A stretch of 64,000 nucleotides of DNA, taken from assembly GCF_031885415.1 (NCBI RefSeq), contig NZ_CP116871.1:3658001-3722000 (forward strand), given 5' to 3'. Of the stretch, positions 43,602 to 53,000 are shown in pieces. Source of the DNA: Microbacterium forte (GTDB taxonomy: Bacteria > Actinomycetota > Actinomycetes > Actinomycetales > Microbacteriaceae). The position numbers and the translations under genes were made by a program. Under the pieces are notes generated by a model, which was not told the origin of the DNA, made no database searches, and saw nothing but the letters and a program-made list of their open reading frames with translations. Within the stretch, counting starts at the first letter, position 1, and each line of letters opens with the position of its first letter.

Positions 43602-44536
43602 AACCGGTCTCCGCGGTCGCGATCGCGATTCTCGGCGGCGTCGCGCTCGGGTCGGGCGTGCTCTGCCTCCTCGCCGCCATGCCGCACTGGTCAGCATCGC
43701 CCCTCTCACAGCGGATCGCCTCGTACGTGCGAGACGTGGTCTCTGATGACGACCTGCCTGACGGCGCACTCCCGCGAGTCGGAGTGCTCTCGGCGGGCGA
43801 CCGGACGGTGTGGCTGCGATCGCGGGCGATCTTCGAGCGCCTTCTCGGCGGTGGAGAAACTCTGCGTCGCAGGATCGAGCAGGCCGGGCTCCCCCTGGAA
43901 CAGGGCGCCTTCCGCGGGCGTCAGCTCGGCTGGGTGCTGGCAGGCGTCGTGACCGGTGCGATCGCCGTCATCGGCCTCGCCCTCGCGGGCCGCATGAGTC
44001 CGCCGATCGCGCTGCTGCCCGGCATTCTGGGAGCCGCCGGGGGATTCGGGTACGACATGCAGCTCACGGCGCGAGTCTCGTCTCGTCGAGCTCGACTGAC
44101 CGACGAACTGCCGACGACCCTCGAGTTCCTCGCACTGTGTCTGTCGGCAGGGGAGGGGTTCCTCGACTCCCTGCGCCGGGTGGCCGCGGTCGGATCCGGA
44201 GAGCTCACCGGCGAGTTCCGCCGTGTGGTTCTCGCCGTGGGCACAGGTTCGCCGCTCGCCGACGCCCTCACCGAGATGGCCGTGCGGCTGCAGCTTCCAG
44301 GGCTCTCACGCGCCATCGACCAGGTGATCGCCGCTCTCGAGCACGGTGCCCCGCTCTCGGCCGTCCTGCACGCGCAGGCCGGCGACGCACGCGAGGATGC
44401 CAAGCGTGTCCTCATCGAACAGGCCGGACGCAAGGAGATCCTGATGCTCCTCCCGCTCGTGTTCCTGATCCTTCCGCTCTCCGTTCTCTTCGCCATCTAT
44501 CCGGGCCTCTTCATTCTGCGTCTCGGCATCGGCTGA
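43598..44536 (+). CDS. tadC: Tad pilus assembly membrane protein TadC
   Basis: Second GspF-like platform protein, 312 residues. It has a membrane segment at the N-terminus, one pair near 110-150 and a final segment (LPLVFLILPLSVLFAIYPGL). The T2SF motif is LPTTLEFLALCLSAGEGFLD, then GSPLADALTEMAVRLQLP. The GTG start overlaps the tadB stop (GTGA), with GGGAGG upstream. Confidence 0.87.
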   Translation: MKPVSAVAIAILGGVALGSGVLCLLAAMPHWSASPLSQRIASYVRDVVSDDDLPDGALPRVGVLSAGDRTVWLRSRAIFERLLGGGETLRRRIEQAGLPLEQGAFRGRQLGWVLAGVVTGAIAVIGLALAGRMSPPIALLPGILGAAGGFGYDMQLTARVSSRRARLTDELPTTLEFLALCLSAGEGFLDSLRRVAAVGSGELTGEFRRVVLAVGTGSPLADALTEMAVRLQLPGLSRAIDQVIAALEHGAPLSAVLHAQAGDAREDAKRVLIEQAGRKEILMLLPLVFLILPLSVLFAIYPGLFILRLGIG

Positions 44537-44555
44537 GCGATCAAGAAAGGACGAC

Positions 44556-44768
44556 ATGAACACTCCTCGACCTCACAGGGCGCGCTTCGCGACCTGCCTC
44601 TCTCATGCTCCCGCCAAGAATCTCCTCGACGACGAATCCGGAGACGTGCCTGGCTGGGTGCTGGTGACACTGATGACGGCAGGCCTCGTGGTGCTGATCT
44701 GGGCGGTGGCCGGACCTGCGCTCAGTGCGCTGTTCGAGCAGGCCATCCAGCGTGTGTCGGGACTCTGA
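44556..44768 (+). CDS. DUF4244-type Flp pilin-like protein
   Basis: A 70-residue protein with a basic N-terminus, the short acidic block DDESGDVPGW just before one hydrophobic helix (VLVTLMTAGLVVLIWAVAGP) and a small amphipathic tail. This is the layout of the DUF4244 proteins that occupy the pilin position in actinobacterial Tad clusters. AAGAAAGGACG precedes the ATG. Presumed major pilin. The prepilin peptidase that would process it is not in the window. Confidence 0.78.
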   Translation: MNTPRPHRARFATCLSHAPAKNLLDDESGDVPGWVLVTLMTAGLVVLIWAVAGPALSALFEQAIQRVSGL

Positions 44769-44780
44769 GGGGCTATCTCG

Positions 44781-45191
44781 ATGCCGGTCACATCATCACG
44801 GCCCTCTTTCACGGACGACCGCGGATCGAGCCCGGTCGAGTTCGTGCTCGCGGGAACGCTGCTCACCCTGCTCACCCTTGCCGTGATGCAACTCGCGCTC
44901 GCCGTCTACGTCCGCAACGTCGTGCACGACGCGGCGGTCGACGGGGCCTATCACGCCGCTCTGGCGGACACGAGCACAGAGCAGGGAGCCGAGCGTGCAC
45001 GGGAGGTCATCACCCGCGCGGTCGGCGAAACCTACGCCGAGGATGTGACTGTCGTCCGTTCGATGTCACTCGCTCAGCCGACGATCGAGGTTCGCATCCG
45101 CACCACACTTCCCGTGATCGGTCTCCTCGGTGTGCCGCTCGCACTGGAGGTGCAGGCGCATGCACCGGAGGAGTCGTTCGATGACGGATGA
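44781..45191 (+). CDS. TadE-like pilus assembly protein
   Basis: A 136-residue pseudopilin-like protein. DDRGSSPVEFVLAGTLLTLL begins a single N-terminal membrane helix with the conserved Glu, followed by an extracytoplasmic beta domain. It overlaps the next gene by 11 bases. Confidence 0.83.
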   Translation: MPVTSSRPSFTDDRGSSPVEFVLAGTLLTLLTLAVMQLALAVYVRNVVHDAAVDGAYHAALADTSTEQGAERAREVITRAVGETYAEDVTVVRSMSLAQPTIEVRIRTTLPVIGLLGVPLALEVQAHAPEESFDDG

Positions 45192-45615
45192 CGACGGCTC
45201 GGCCGCCCTCGAGTTCATCGCCGTCGGCGTCATTCTGCTCGTGCCGCTCGTGTATCTGATCATCGCGCTGGGGGCTGTCCAGGAGCAGACGCTGGGTGTC
45301 GAGGCCGCCGCACGGCACACGGCACGGGCGATCGCCCTCGCGCCTGATGCCGGGACGGCAGCCATGCGGAGCGAGCAGGTGATCGCGAGCATCTCCGATC
45401 AGTACGGCCTCGATGCGGAATCCATCGAGGTGTCGGTGACCTGCGCACCCATCGAGGTGGCATGTCCGTCGGCGGGCGCGACCGTGACCGTGACGGTCGC
45501 GACGTCGGTGTCCCTGCCCCTCGTGCCGACGATCTTCGGAGTGGACGAGGCTGCATCGATCGATGTCGAGGGGGCGGCGGTGCAGAAGATGTCCCGTCTG
45601 TGGGGGGACGGGTGA
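45181..45615 (+). CDS. Second TadE-like pilus assembly protein
   Basis: A 144-residue protein with the same plan: DDDGSAALEFIAVGVILLVP, one membrane helix, then an exported domain with a cysteine pair (VTCAPIEVACPSAGA) that could form a disulphide. The start at 45181 lies inside the end of the first TadE-like gene; the stop overlaps the next start (GTGA). Confidence 0.82.
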   Translation: MTDDDGSAALEFIAVGVILLVPLVYLIIALGAVQEQTLGVEAAARHTARAIALAPDAGTAAMRSEQVIASISDQYGLDAESIEVSVTCAPIEVACPSAGATVTVTVATSVSLPLVPTIFGVDEAASIDVEGAAVQKMSRLWGDG

Positions 45616-46022
45616 AGCAGGCGGGCGACGACGGAAGCGTGCTGCTCCTGACCCTCGGCTATGCGCTGCTCGCAGTCGCCCTCATCTTCGTGAGCGTGTG
45701 CGCGACGGACCTGTACATCTCGCAGAAGAGACTCGATGCGATCGCCGACGCGGCAGCGCTCGCCGGAGCGGACGGATTCACCCTGGCGCTCGACGGCGAG
45801 GCTGCACACGCGGATCTCACCGATCAGGGCGTCAGAGATCAGGTCGAGGCGCTGCTCGCAGCACTCCCGGCGGCGGTGACTCTGGAATCGGCGTCGAGCC
45901 CCGACGGCCGCTCCTCGCGGGTGACCGTCGCCACCATGTGGAGTCCGCCGCTCGCGTCGCTGTTCGTTCCGGACGGAGTGCGACTGGAGGCGACGGCGAC
46001 GAGCCGCACGGCTCTGCGTTGA
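45612..46022 (+). CDS. TadG-like exported protein of the pilus cluster
   Basis: A 136-residue protein with GDDGSVLLLTLGYALLAVAL as its N-terminal membrane helix, then a Rv3660c/TadG-type block ATDLYISQKRLDAIADAAAL. That block is typical of the putative Flp-pilus TadE/G-like proteins encoded last in actinobacterial clusters. GTG start, coupled to the previous gene. Confidence 0.78.
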   Translation: MKQAGDDGSVLLLTLGYALLAVALIFVSVCATDLYISQKRLDAIADAAALAGADGFTLALDGEAAHADLTDQGVRDQVEALLAALPAAVTLESASSPDGRSSRVTVATMWSPPLASLFVPDGVRLEATATSRTALR

Positions 46023-46033
46023 TCGGGACGGAC

Positions 46034-46129
46034 CGGCCCGTCGCGACATCGGCCCTTCGCGACACCGGCCCATCGCGACACCGTTCCTTCACGACACCGC
46101 TCCTTCAGGACACCGGTCCTTCGCGAGGT
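46034..46129. repeat. Degenerate 16-bp tandem array (six units)
   Basis: Six consecutive 16-base units start at 46034, 46050, 46066, 46082, 46098 and 46114. The consensus is close to CGGCCCTTCGCGACAC; units 1-3 and 6 contain the TCGCGA core, units 4 and 5 diverge at it. The array fills the gap between the convergent pilus and NUDIX genes. Confidence 0.85.
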
Positions 46130-46131
46130 CG

Positions 46132-46686
46132 TCAGTTCATCAGACGATCCCGCAGTCGACGCACCCGCCGTGGGAATCCATCCGGTACCTGCACGGGCAG
46201 CGCGTCGATCGGCCACCAGCGCACGTCCTCCGACTCGTCGCTCACGATCAGTGCCGTGTCATCTGAGACGACGACGGCGACCCCGATATCGAGGTGCGAG
46301 GCGCAGCGTCCGAAGGCCGAGGAGAGCGCGTGGTGGTCGAGGTCGTACACGAGAGGCTCGGCGAGGCCCGAGACGACCACTCCGGTCTCTTCACGCAGCT
46401 CACGGAGCGCGGCATCCGCAATCGACAGGTCGCCCGCCTCGAGATGTCCTCCAGGTTGCACCCAGAACTGCCCCTTGGCGTGGAACACGAGCAGGGTTCG
46501 AGTGAGTGTCGGATCGAACACGAGCGCGGATGCCGTGGCGTGGCGTGGACCGTCGTCACGGGAGACGGGGCCGTGGTCGTCGGGAAAGAAGCTCGCGAAG
46601 TCGACCTGGGCAGCGCGCTCGCGCTCGGAGGACACCGCGGCGCCCAGAACCAGGAGACGCACATCGGCGCCGAGGCCACCGGTCAT
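46132..46686 (-). CDS. NUDIX hydrolase
   Basis: A 184-residue protein with the box GGHLEAGD and then ADAALRELREETGVV. It is one residue longer than the classical GX5EX7REUXEEXGU spacing, as in a common actinobacterial variant. Likely hydrolyses a nucleoside diphosphate derivative. ATG overlaps the MFS gene stop (ATGA), so the two form an operon. The longer frame to 46980 lies within the MFS gene. Confidence 0.87.
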   Translation of the reverse strand: MTGGLGADVRLLVLGAAVSSERERAAQVDFASFFPDDHGPVSRDDGPRHATASALVFDPTLTRTLLVFHAKGQFWVQPGGHLEAGDLSIADAALRELREETGVVVSGLAEPLVYDLDHHALSSAFGRCASHLDIGVAVVVSDDTALIVSDESEDVRWWPIDALPVQVPDGFPRRVRRLRDRLMN

Positions 46687-47963
46687 GAAGGCTCCTCTCT
46701 CGTGCGGGGCACGAACCGGGGGATCCAGCGGATGAACCCGCCCGCGCCGACCAGACCGATCACGCCCATGGCCGCCGCCGCGATCGGCAGGGACGCGATC
46801 GCGACGATCGCCGAGACCAGCAGGGGAGCGACGGCTCCTCCGGCATCCGTCAGCGTGCGCCACGAGCCGAGGAACGCGGCAGGCTCGCTCTTCGGGGCGA
46901 CGTCGGCGCCCAGCGTCAGCAGAATGCCGCTCGAGAGCCCGTTGCCGACCCCGAGCACGGCGGCGAACATGCCGAACCACAGCACGGCCGCATCCAGATC
47001 ATGTGTGAACGAGAGCGCGAGGAATCCCGCTCCCATCAGCACCATCGCCGGCATCGCCGCCCAGAGCCGTCCGAAACGGTCCATCACCTGGCCGCTCGCA
47101 TAGAACAGCGCGAAGTCGATCGCACCCGAGATTCCGACCACCAGCGCGATCGTCGAGGCGTCGAGGCCGAGCGACAACCCCCACAGCGGCAGCACGACCT
47201 GCCGTGCAGACCGCACGGCCGACAGCGACGCGGCGGCGAGTCCCAGTCGGCCGAGTACGCTGCGCTGCTGCCACATGGTGCGGAAGATGCCCGCGCGCGC
47301 CGCCGTGGGAATCGAACCCGTGACAGGCTCGCCCGAATCATCCGCAAGCGCAGCGGTGCGCACCGCAGTCGTCGGCGCGATCGTCTTCTCAGGATCGGGG
47401 CCGAGAAGCACGAGCAGCACCATCACGACGAGGCAGCCCAGGAAGAACCAGATCGCTGCCGTCTCCGAACCGAACAGCTGCAGCAGACCCGCAGCGACGA
47501 ACGGTCCGATGAAGATCCCGAGGCGGAAGCTGCCGCCGAGCAGCGAGAGGGCCCGCGCGCGGAAGGCGATCGGCACCCTCGTCGTCATGAAGGCATGACG
47601 TGCCAGACCGAAGGCGGCCGCGCAGAAGCCCAGGAGGAAGACGGATGCCGCGAGCACGCCGAGCGTGGGGGCGAAGACCATGCCCACGCCGGCACTGATC
47701 GCGATCACGCCCGCGATCACCATCGTGAAGCGTTCGCCGATGCGGCCCACAGCCCAGCCTGCGGGGAGGTTTCCGCAGAGCTGGCCGACCACGAGAGCGG
47801 AGGCCACGAGCGCGGCGAACGCGATGTCGGCGCCCATCCGCGCCGCGATCACCGGGATGAGCGGGATCACCGCGCCTTCCCCGAGCGAGAAGAGGACGGT
47901 CGGGAGGTACACCATCGGCCCGAACCGCCTCAGGACCGTGGATGCGCTGCTCACCCGTTTCAC
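46683..47963 (-). CDS. MFS transporter
   Basis: A 426-residue permease with about twelve membrane segments. The cytosolic loop after segment 2 reads GWAVGRIGERFTMV and a central loop of about 50 residues splits the halves. Start chosen at GTG (KRVSSASTVLRRFG) because GGGAG lies 5 bases upstream; the open frame continues past prfB on the other strand and is not meaningful there. It resembles drug-efflux members. Substrate unknown. Confidence 0.83.
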   Translation of the reverse strand: MKRVSSASTVLRRFGPMVYLPTVLFSLGEGAVIPLIPVIAARMGADIAFAALVASALVVGQLCGNLPAGWAVGRIGERFTMVIAGVIAISAGVGMVFAPTLGVLAASVFLLGFCAAAFGLARHAFMTTRVPIAFRARALSLLGGSFRLGIFIGPFVAAGLLQLFGSETAAIWFFLGCLVVMVLLVLLGPDPEKTIAPTTAVRTAALADDSGEPVTGSIPTAARAGIFRTMWQQRSVLGRLGLAAASLSAVRSARQVVLPLWGLSLGLDASTIALVVGISGAIDFALFYASGQVMDRFGRLWAAMPAMVLMGAGFLALSFTHDLDAAVLWFGMFAAVLGVGNGLSSGILLTLGADVAPKSEPAAFLGSWRTLTDAGGAVAPLLVSAIVAIASLPIAAAAMGVIGLVGAGGFIRWIPRFVPRTREEPS

Positions 47964-48023
47964 GCTACTCCCGTTCGAACGCCGTCCCCGCCCGCGCAGG
48001 CGGCACGTTAGGCTGGACGCGAC

Positions 48024-49133
48024 ATGCTCGAACTCGATCTCTCCGCCGACATCCAGGCCCTGCGACTCACCTACGGTGACATCCGCGAGGTCATCGATGT
48101 CGAGACCCTCCGCTCCGACATCGCGCGCCTCAGCGAGGAAGCCGGCGTGCCGGACCTCTGGGACGACCCCGAACGCGCCCAGAAGGTGACCAGCGCGCTG
48201 AGCCACCGGCAGTCGGCGCTCGCCAGGGTCGAGGGCATCGGTCGTCGACTCGACGACCTCGAAGTGCTGGTCGGGCTCGCGAACGAGATGGGCGATGAGG
48301 AATCCGCCGTCGAGGCTCGCGCCGAGCTCACCGCGCTCACCGAGATCATCAACCAGCTCGAGGTCCAGACGCTGATGGACGGCGAGTACGACGAGCGTTC
48401 CGCCATCGTCACGATCCGCTCGGGTGCCGGCGGCGACGATGCCACCGACTTCGCCGAGATGCTGATGCGCATGTACCTGCGCTGGGCCGAGCGTCACAAG
48501 TACCCCGTGAAGGTGCTCGACACCTCGTACGCCGAGGGGGCCGGCATCAAGTCGGCGACGTTCGAGATCGACGCGCCCTATGCGTTCGGCACGGTGTCCG
48601 TCGAGGCCGGAACGCACCGCCTCGCGCGCATCAGCCCGTTCGGCTCTGCCGACAAGCGTCAGACGTCGTTCGCCGCGGTCGAGGTCATCCCTCTCATGGA
48701 GGAGGCGACCGAGGTCGACATCCCCGAGAACGACATCCGTGTCGACGTCTTCCGTTCGTCGGGCCCTGGCGGACAGTCGGTCAACACCACCGACTCCGCG
48801 GTGCGCCTGACCCACCTGCCGACCGGCATCGTGGTGTCGATGCAGAACGAGAAGTCGCAGATCCAGAACCGCGCCGCGGCCATGCGAGTGCTGCAGACCC
48901 GACTCCTGCTCCTGCAGAAGGAGGAGGAGGCCGCGAAGAAGAAGGAACTCGCCGGCAACATCACGGCGAGCTGGGGCGATCAGATGCGCTCCTACTTCCT
49001 CTACGGCCAACAGCTCGTGAAGGACCTCCGCACCGGACACGAGTCGGGCAACCCGGCTGCCGTGTTCGACGGCGATCTCGACGGGTTCATCTCGGCCGGC
49101 ATCCGCTGGCGCAAGCGCAAAGACGAGGACTGA
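48024..49133 (+). CDS. prfB: Peptide chain release factor 2
   Basis: RF2 of 369 residues, releasing at UGA and UAA. The codon-recognition tripeptide SPF is in [14 protein letters not shown], and the catalytic GGQ is in [17 protein letters not shown]. The reading frame is continuous from the ATG, so there is no programmed +1 frameshift of the kind in E. coli prfB. TAGGCT at 48009-48014 lies 9 bases upstream. The divergent MFS gene starts 60 bases away. Confidence 0.96.
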   Translation: MLELDLSADIQALRLTYGDIREVIDVETLRSDIARLSEEAGVPDLWDDPERAQKVTSALSHRQSALARVEGIGRRLDDLEVLVGLANEMGDEESAVEARAELTALTEIINQLEVQTLMDGEYDERSAIVTIRSGAGGDDATDFAEMLMRMYLRWAERHKYPVKVLDTSYAEGAGIKSATFEIDAPYAFGTVSVEAGTHRLARISPFGSADKRQTSFAAVEVIPLMEEATEVDIPENDIRVDVFRSSGPGGQSVNTTDSAVRLTHLPTGIVVSMQNEKSQIQNRAAAMRVLQTRLLLLQKEEEAAKKKELAGNITASWGDQMRSYFLYGQQLVKDLRTGHESGNPAAVFDGDLDGFISAGIRWRKRKDED

Positions 49134-49149
49134 GCGAAGGCTCACTCTC

Positions 49150-49184
49150 AGCGGGCGGCCTCTTCGAGGCGGCCCGCTTTTGTC
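49150..49184 (+). terminator. prfB terminator
   Basis: AGCGGGCGGCCTC and GAGGCGGCCCGCT pair with one mismatch around TTC, and TTTTG follows. A typical intrinsic terminator shape 17 bases after the stop. Confidence 0.85.
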
Positions 49185-49250
49185 GTCCCCCCTCGCGGTT
49201 CGTGTCCATGTCGGAGGCCGAACCCCGACGAGTGCGCGTGGCGACGGGCG

Positions 49251-49358
49251 GACATGGCCGGAGCTGAAGCGGGCCGGAGCCGAGATGGGCCCGTGCAGAA
49301 GTGGGCCGGGACGGAAGTGGGCCCGTGCCGGATGCCGAAGCATCGTGCACGGGCCCAC
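49251..49358. repeat. Second degenerate 16-bp tandem array with terminal hairpin
   Basis: After a 15-base partial unit (49251-49265), four 16-base units start at 49266, 49282, 49298 and 49314, near consensus GAAGTGGGCCCGTGCC. GTGGGCCCGTGC (49317-49328) in the last unit pairs perfectly with 49347-49358, an inverted copy, so the array ends in a 12-bp hairpin with an 18-base loop. It lies between the convergent RF2 and DUF2510 genes. Confidence 0.8.
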
Positions 49359-49410
49359 CTGCGACGCGAACCGCCGGCGACCGCCGGACGGGTTCGCCTT
49401 GCGCTGTGTT

Positions 49411-50805
49411 CTAGCCTGCTGACGGGGTGACGGTGATGCGCGTGACCTCCTGCAGGACCTCGTCGGTGAAGATCACGTCGTAGGACTCGCTCTGCGCGAC
49501 GTCGAAGGTGATCTTGCCGTCGACCGTGTCGCCGGGCTCGAGTTCTTCAGCCACGATCCCGTCGACGTAGTAGTCGTAGGTCCCTTCGACGCCTTCAGCG
49601 GTCTCGATGCCGAAGTTGAATGCGCTCAGGTAGCTCGTGCCCGAGACGCCGGTGAAGGTGACGTCGAGGATCACGTACCCGCCGTTGGTCGAGGGAATGC
49701 TCGAGCCGTCGCTCGTCGCCCACGTGGCCGAGTGGATCGTGACCTCGCTCGTGGCGGCCATCTGGTTGATCGGCACGGGGGAGCCCATCTCGCCCTCGAC
49801 GACCTCGGGAGCTCCCGTGCCCTCTTCGTCGGTCCCGGGATCCTGTTCCGTTCCGGTGCCCGTGTCCGAATCGCTCGACGGCGGGGCCGTCGGCAGGTCG
49901 CGGACGGCCTCGGACACCGTCGCGAAGACGATGACGAAGAACATGACGACCGCGATGATCGCGCCGATCACCGACAGGATGAGGCCGGAGATGCCCGGCC
50001 ACTTCTTGCCCTTGAGGAACAGCGAGATCAGCGAGACGATGAATCCGACGCCCAGCAAGAGCCATCCGAGCCAGAAGATCACGGGGATGCACGACAGGAT
50101 GGTGCCGAGCGCTGCGAGCCCGAGCCCGACGAGGCCGAGGATCGAGGGCCCCGACGGAGCTGCCGGGGCCGTCGCTCCGTACGCGGGCGGGTAGCCCGTG
50201 GGAGCACCGTACTGCTGTCCTGCGGACGCATAGGGTGCGGCGCCGGGGTAGCTCGGCGCTGCGGCCCCCGGGTAGCCGGCGGTGACGGGGTACTCCTGGG
50301 GCTGCGCAGGAGCAGCGGCACCGGGGTACGAGGGCGCGCCCCCGCCATACGGCTGCACGGTGCCGTCGGCCGGCGCAGCGGCGCCCGGAGCGGTGAAGTC
50401 GGGTGCCTGCGCGCTGCCGGGTTCTTCAACGGGAGTCTCGGAGGCGGACCAGGAGGACTCGGACTCGGGAGCTGCGACCTCGTCCGCAGGCGCCTGCGCA
50501 CCGGCATCGGAGTCGGAGGGTGCAGGGGCATTCCACGACTGGGTCTCGACCGCAGCGACGGATTCGATCGACGCGGCGGTCTCTGCGTCGGCCGCGGTCT
50601 CCGGGGAGCCTGCGGAGGAGGCGTCATGCGCGCTCTGGGCGGAACCGGAGTTCGTCGCCTCGTCGTCGGTCGAACCGGCGGTCGACGCATCCGCTGCGGG
50701 CTCCGTGGAGTCGACGATCGGAGCGAAGTGCTCGGTCCACTGGGTGCCGTCCCACCAGCGCTGGCGCCCGGATCCGTCGTCATACCAGCCTGCAGGCGTC
50801 GTCAT
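49411..50805 (-). CDS. DUF2510 membrane protein with exported C-terminal domain
   Basis: A 464-residue protein starting MTTPAGWYDDGSGRQRWW, the Trp-rich DUF2510 motif (residues 6-25). Residues about 30-130 are low-complexity, rich in Ala, Ser, Glu and Thr, then a Pro/Gly/Tyr-rich part (YPGAAAPSYPGAAPYAS). Three hydrophobic segments between about 235 and 315 form a DUF4190-like bundle. The C-terminal 150 residues, probably outside, begin acidic and end in a beta-rich domain (DUF4352-like). GAGGGGG precedes the ATG. Function unknown; envelope role inferred. Confidence 0.78.
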   Translation of the reverse strand: MTTPAGWYDDGSGRQRWWDGTQWTEHFAPIVDSTEPAADASTAGSTDDEATNSGSAQSAHDASSAGSPETAADAETAASIESVAAVETQSWNAPAPSDSDAGAQAPADEVAAPESESSWSASETPVEEPGSAQAPDFTAPGAAAPADGTVQPYGGGAPSYPGAAAPAQPQEYPVTAGYPGAAAPSYPGAAPYASAGQQYGAPTGYPPAYGATAPAAPSGPSILGLVGLGLAALGTILSCIPVIFWLGWLLLGVGFIVSLISLFLKGKKWPGISGLILSVIGAIIAVVMFFVIVFATVSEAVRDLPTAPPSSDSDTGTGTEQDPGTDEEGTGAPEVVEGEMGSPVPINQMAATSEVTIHSATWATSDGSSIPSTNGGYVILDVTFTGVSGTSYLSAFNFGIETAEGVEGTYDYYVDGIVAEELEPGDTVDGKITFDVAQSESYDVIFTDEVLQEVTRITVTPSAG

Positions 50806-50943
50806 GGTTCCCCCTCGGAGTATCGTCCACCCTGATGGCGTGGATCGCACCTCCATGTATAGCAGTGCGGTGTGACACGCAGGGGGCTCCCGCGGGGTGT
50901 CGCTCGCGAACAGATGAACGGGCGCGCTTAGGCTCGAACCGCC

Positions 50944-52005
50944 ATGATTCGGTTCGAGAACGTCACGAAACGCTACCGCGGGACCTCACGGCCCGCTCTG
51001 TCCGATGTCGACTTCGAAGTGCAGCGAGGCGAGTTCGTCTTCCTCGTGGGCGCTTCAGGGTCGGGCAAGTCGTCCTGTCTGCGGCTGATCCTCCGAGAGG
51101 ACGTGCCGACCACCGGTCGCGTCGCCGTGCTCGGACGCGACCTGCGTTCGCTGGCGAACCGCAAGGTGCCGTACTTCCGCCGCCACATCGGATCCGTGTT
51201 TCAGGACTTCCGACTGCTTCCGTCGAAGACCGTCTATCAGAACGTCGCCTTCACCCTGCAGGTGACGGGCTCGTCGCGCGGTTTCATCCAGCAGGCCGTC
51301 CCCGAGGCGCTCGCGCTGGTCGGGCTCGACGGCAAGCAGAAGAGAATGCCGCACGAGCTCTCCGGTGGAGAACAGCAGCGCGTCGCGATCGCTCGAGCGC
51401 TCGTCAACCGCCCCCAGGTGCTGCTCGCGGACGAGCCGACCGGAAACCTCGACCCGGCGACGTCGGTCGACATCATGCAGCTTCTCGCGAGGATCAACGC
51501 GGGCGGTACGACCGTGCTCATGGCGACGCACGAGGCGGGCTTCGTCGACCAGATGCAGCGCAGAGTGATCGAGCTCCGCGACGGCGAGATGGTGCGAGAC
51601 GAAGTGCACGGCGGGTATGGCGACACATCCAACATCCCGCGCCTCGTCCCGGAGGAGGTGCGCGGTGCGGCAGCGGCAGCCGCCCTCACCGCGGTGCAGG
51701 AGGTGCAGCGCCAGACCGCCGACCTCTCGCTCGTCCGCGCTGCGCTCGCTGAGGAGCTCACCGCTCAGCGCAGGGCCGAGGGAGCATCCGCGGATGCCGT
51801 ACCGACCGCATCCGAGACGCCGGAGGCGCAGGCCGCACCGATCGAGCCGCCCGTCGTCGAGGAGCAGCCCATGGCCGTCCAGGCCCCTGTCGCGCCTCGG
51901 ACGCATCCCATCGTGATGCCGCAGGTCGACGTCGCCGAGCTCGGCGTGGCCGATCGCCTCGGCCTGTCTGATGACGGTTCCGAAGAAGTGGGGCCGACGT
52001 CATGA
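50944..52005 (+). CDS. ftsE: Cell division ATP-binding protein FtsE with long C-terminal extension
   Basis: ABC-type ATPase working with FtsX to control peptidoglycan hydrolases at the septum. The core (1-225) has Walker [10 protein letters not shown] near 36-44, signature [15 protein letters not shown] and Walker [13 protein letters not shown]. Usual FtsE ends near residue 229. Here another 125 residues follow, rich in Ala, Glu, Pro and Val (ERQ-poor, mostly disordered), ending in [17 protein letters not shown] at 50929-50934 precedes the ATG by 9 bases. The stop overlaps the ftsX start (ATGA). Confidence 0.93.
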   Translation: MIRFENVTKRYRGTSRPALSDVDFEVQRGEFVFLVGASGSGKSSCLRLILREDVPTTGRVAVLGRDLRSLANRKVPYFRRHIGSVFQDFRLLPSKTVYQNVAFTLQVTGSSRGFIQQAVPEALALVGLDGKQKRMPHELSGGEQQRVAIARALVNRPQVLLADEPTGNLDPATSVDIMQLLARINAGGTTVLMATHEAGFVDQMQRRVIELRDGEMVRDEVHGGYGDTSNIPRLVPEEVRGAAAAAALTAVQEVQRQTADLSLVRAALAEELTAQRRAEGASADAVPTASETPEAQAAPIEPPVVEEQPMAVQAPVAPRTHPIVMPQVDVAELGVADRLGLSDDGSEEVGPTS

Positions 52006-52916
52006 GAATCGGACTCATCCTCACCGAGGCCCTCGGCGGCCTCCGACGGAACATCTCGATGGTCATCTCCGTCGTTCTCGTCACCTTCGTGTCGCTGACG
52101 TTCGTCGGCGCTGCGATCCTCATGCAGGCGCAGATCGGCACCATGCGCGGGTACTGGACCGAGCGGGCCCAGGTCGCCGTGTACATGTGCTCCGACATCT
52201 CCGAGCAGGACACCTGTGTCGACGGTGGTGCCTCGGAGGAGCAGGTGAACGCCGTGCGGGCCCAGCTCGAGGGCGAGGCGCTCGCCCCCCTCATCAGCGA
52301 GGTCACCTTCGACTCCAAGGAGGACACCTACGCCAAGCTCGTCGAGCAGCTCGGCGAGGACCAGGCGAGCGTCATCACCCCGGAGCAGGCGTTCGAGGTC
52401 TTCTTCGTCACCATGAAGGACCCCGGCCAGTCTCAGGTGATCTCCGAGGCGTTCAACGGCGTCGCCGGCGTCGAGCAGGTGCAGGACCAGTTGCAGTACC
52501 TCGAGCCGCTCTTCTCCGCGTTGACGGTCGCGACATACATCGCGGTGGGGATCGCCACGCTGATGCTGATCGCCGCCATCCTGCTGATCGGCACGACGAT
52601 CAGACTCTCCGCCTACGCCAGGCGCAAGGAGATCGGGATCATGCGTCTGGTGGGTGCATCCAACCGCTTCATCCAGACGCCGTTCGTGCTGGAGGGCGTG
52701 TTCGCCGCGTTCCTCGGCTCGGCCCTCGCGAGCGCGGCGGTCGTCGCCGGGGTGCATTTCGGTGTCGACGGCTACCTTCGAGGACGCGTGCCTTTCATCA
52801 CGACGTGGGTGTCGATGCAGGATGCCGTCGTCGTCGTCCCCGTGCTGATCGGGATCGGTGTCGTGCTGGCCGCACTCTCGGCGGGCTTCGCGATCCGACG
52901 CTGGCTTCGCACCTGA
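52002..52916 (+). CDS. ftsX: Cell division protein FtsX
   Basis: A 304-residue membrane partner of FtsE. One N-terminal membrane helix is followed by an extracellular domain of about 150 residues with two cysteines ([17 protein letters not shown]), then three helices. [20 protein letters not shown] is the cytosolic FtsX loop. The cysteines may form a disulphide. Confidence 0.93.
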   Translation: MRIGLILTEALGGLRRNISMVISVVLVTFVSLTFVGAAILMQAQIGTMRGYWTERAQVAVYMCSDISEQDTCVDGGASEEQVNAVRAQLEGEALAPLISEVTFDSKEDTYAKLVEQLGEDQASVITPEQAFEVFFVTMKDPGQSQVISEAFNGVAGVEQVQDQLQYLEPLFSALTVATYIAVGIATLMLIAAILLIGTTIRLSAYARRKEIGIMRLVGASNRFIQTPFVLEGVFAAFLGSALASAAVVAGVHFGVDGYLRGRVPFITTWVSMQDAVVVVPVLIGIGVVLAALSAGFAIRRWLRT

Positions 52917-53000
52917 GCGGCTCGCCGGTATAGACTGACAGGCTGTCGTGCGCCCGACTCGGGCTCTGGAACACTTCGCGACACGGATCAGGAGAGAATC

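Noticed and set aside
46034..46129. CRISPR-like array
   Set aside because: The repeats are contiguous with no spacers, and the unit is only 16 bases; no cas genes are present.
47001..48011. Plus-strand frame opposite the MFS gene
   Set aside because: Rich in Arg, His and Glu with no motif; antisense to a clear transporter.
46683..49358. 891-codon minus-strand frame including the MFS transporter
   Set aside because: Only the part after 47963 is the transporter; the rest is antisense to prfB and runs through the tandem array.
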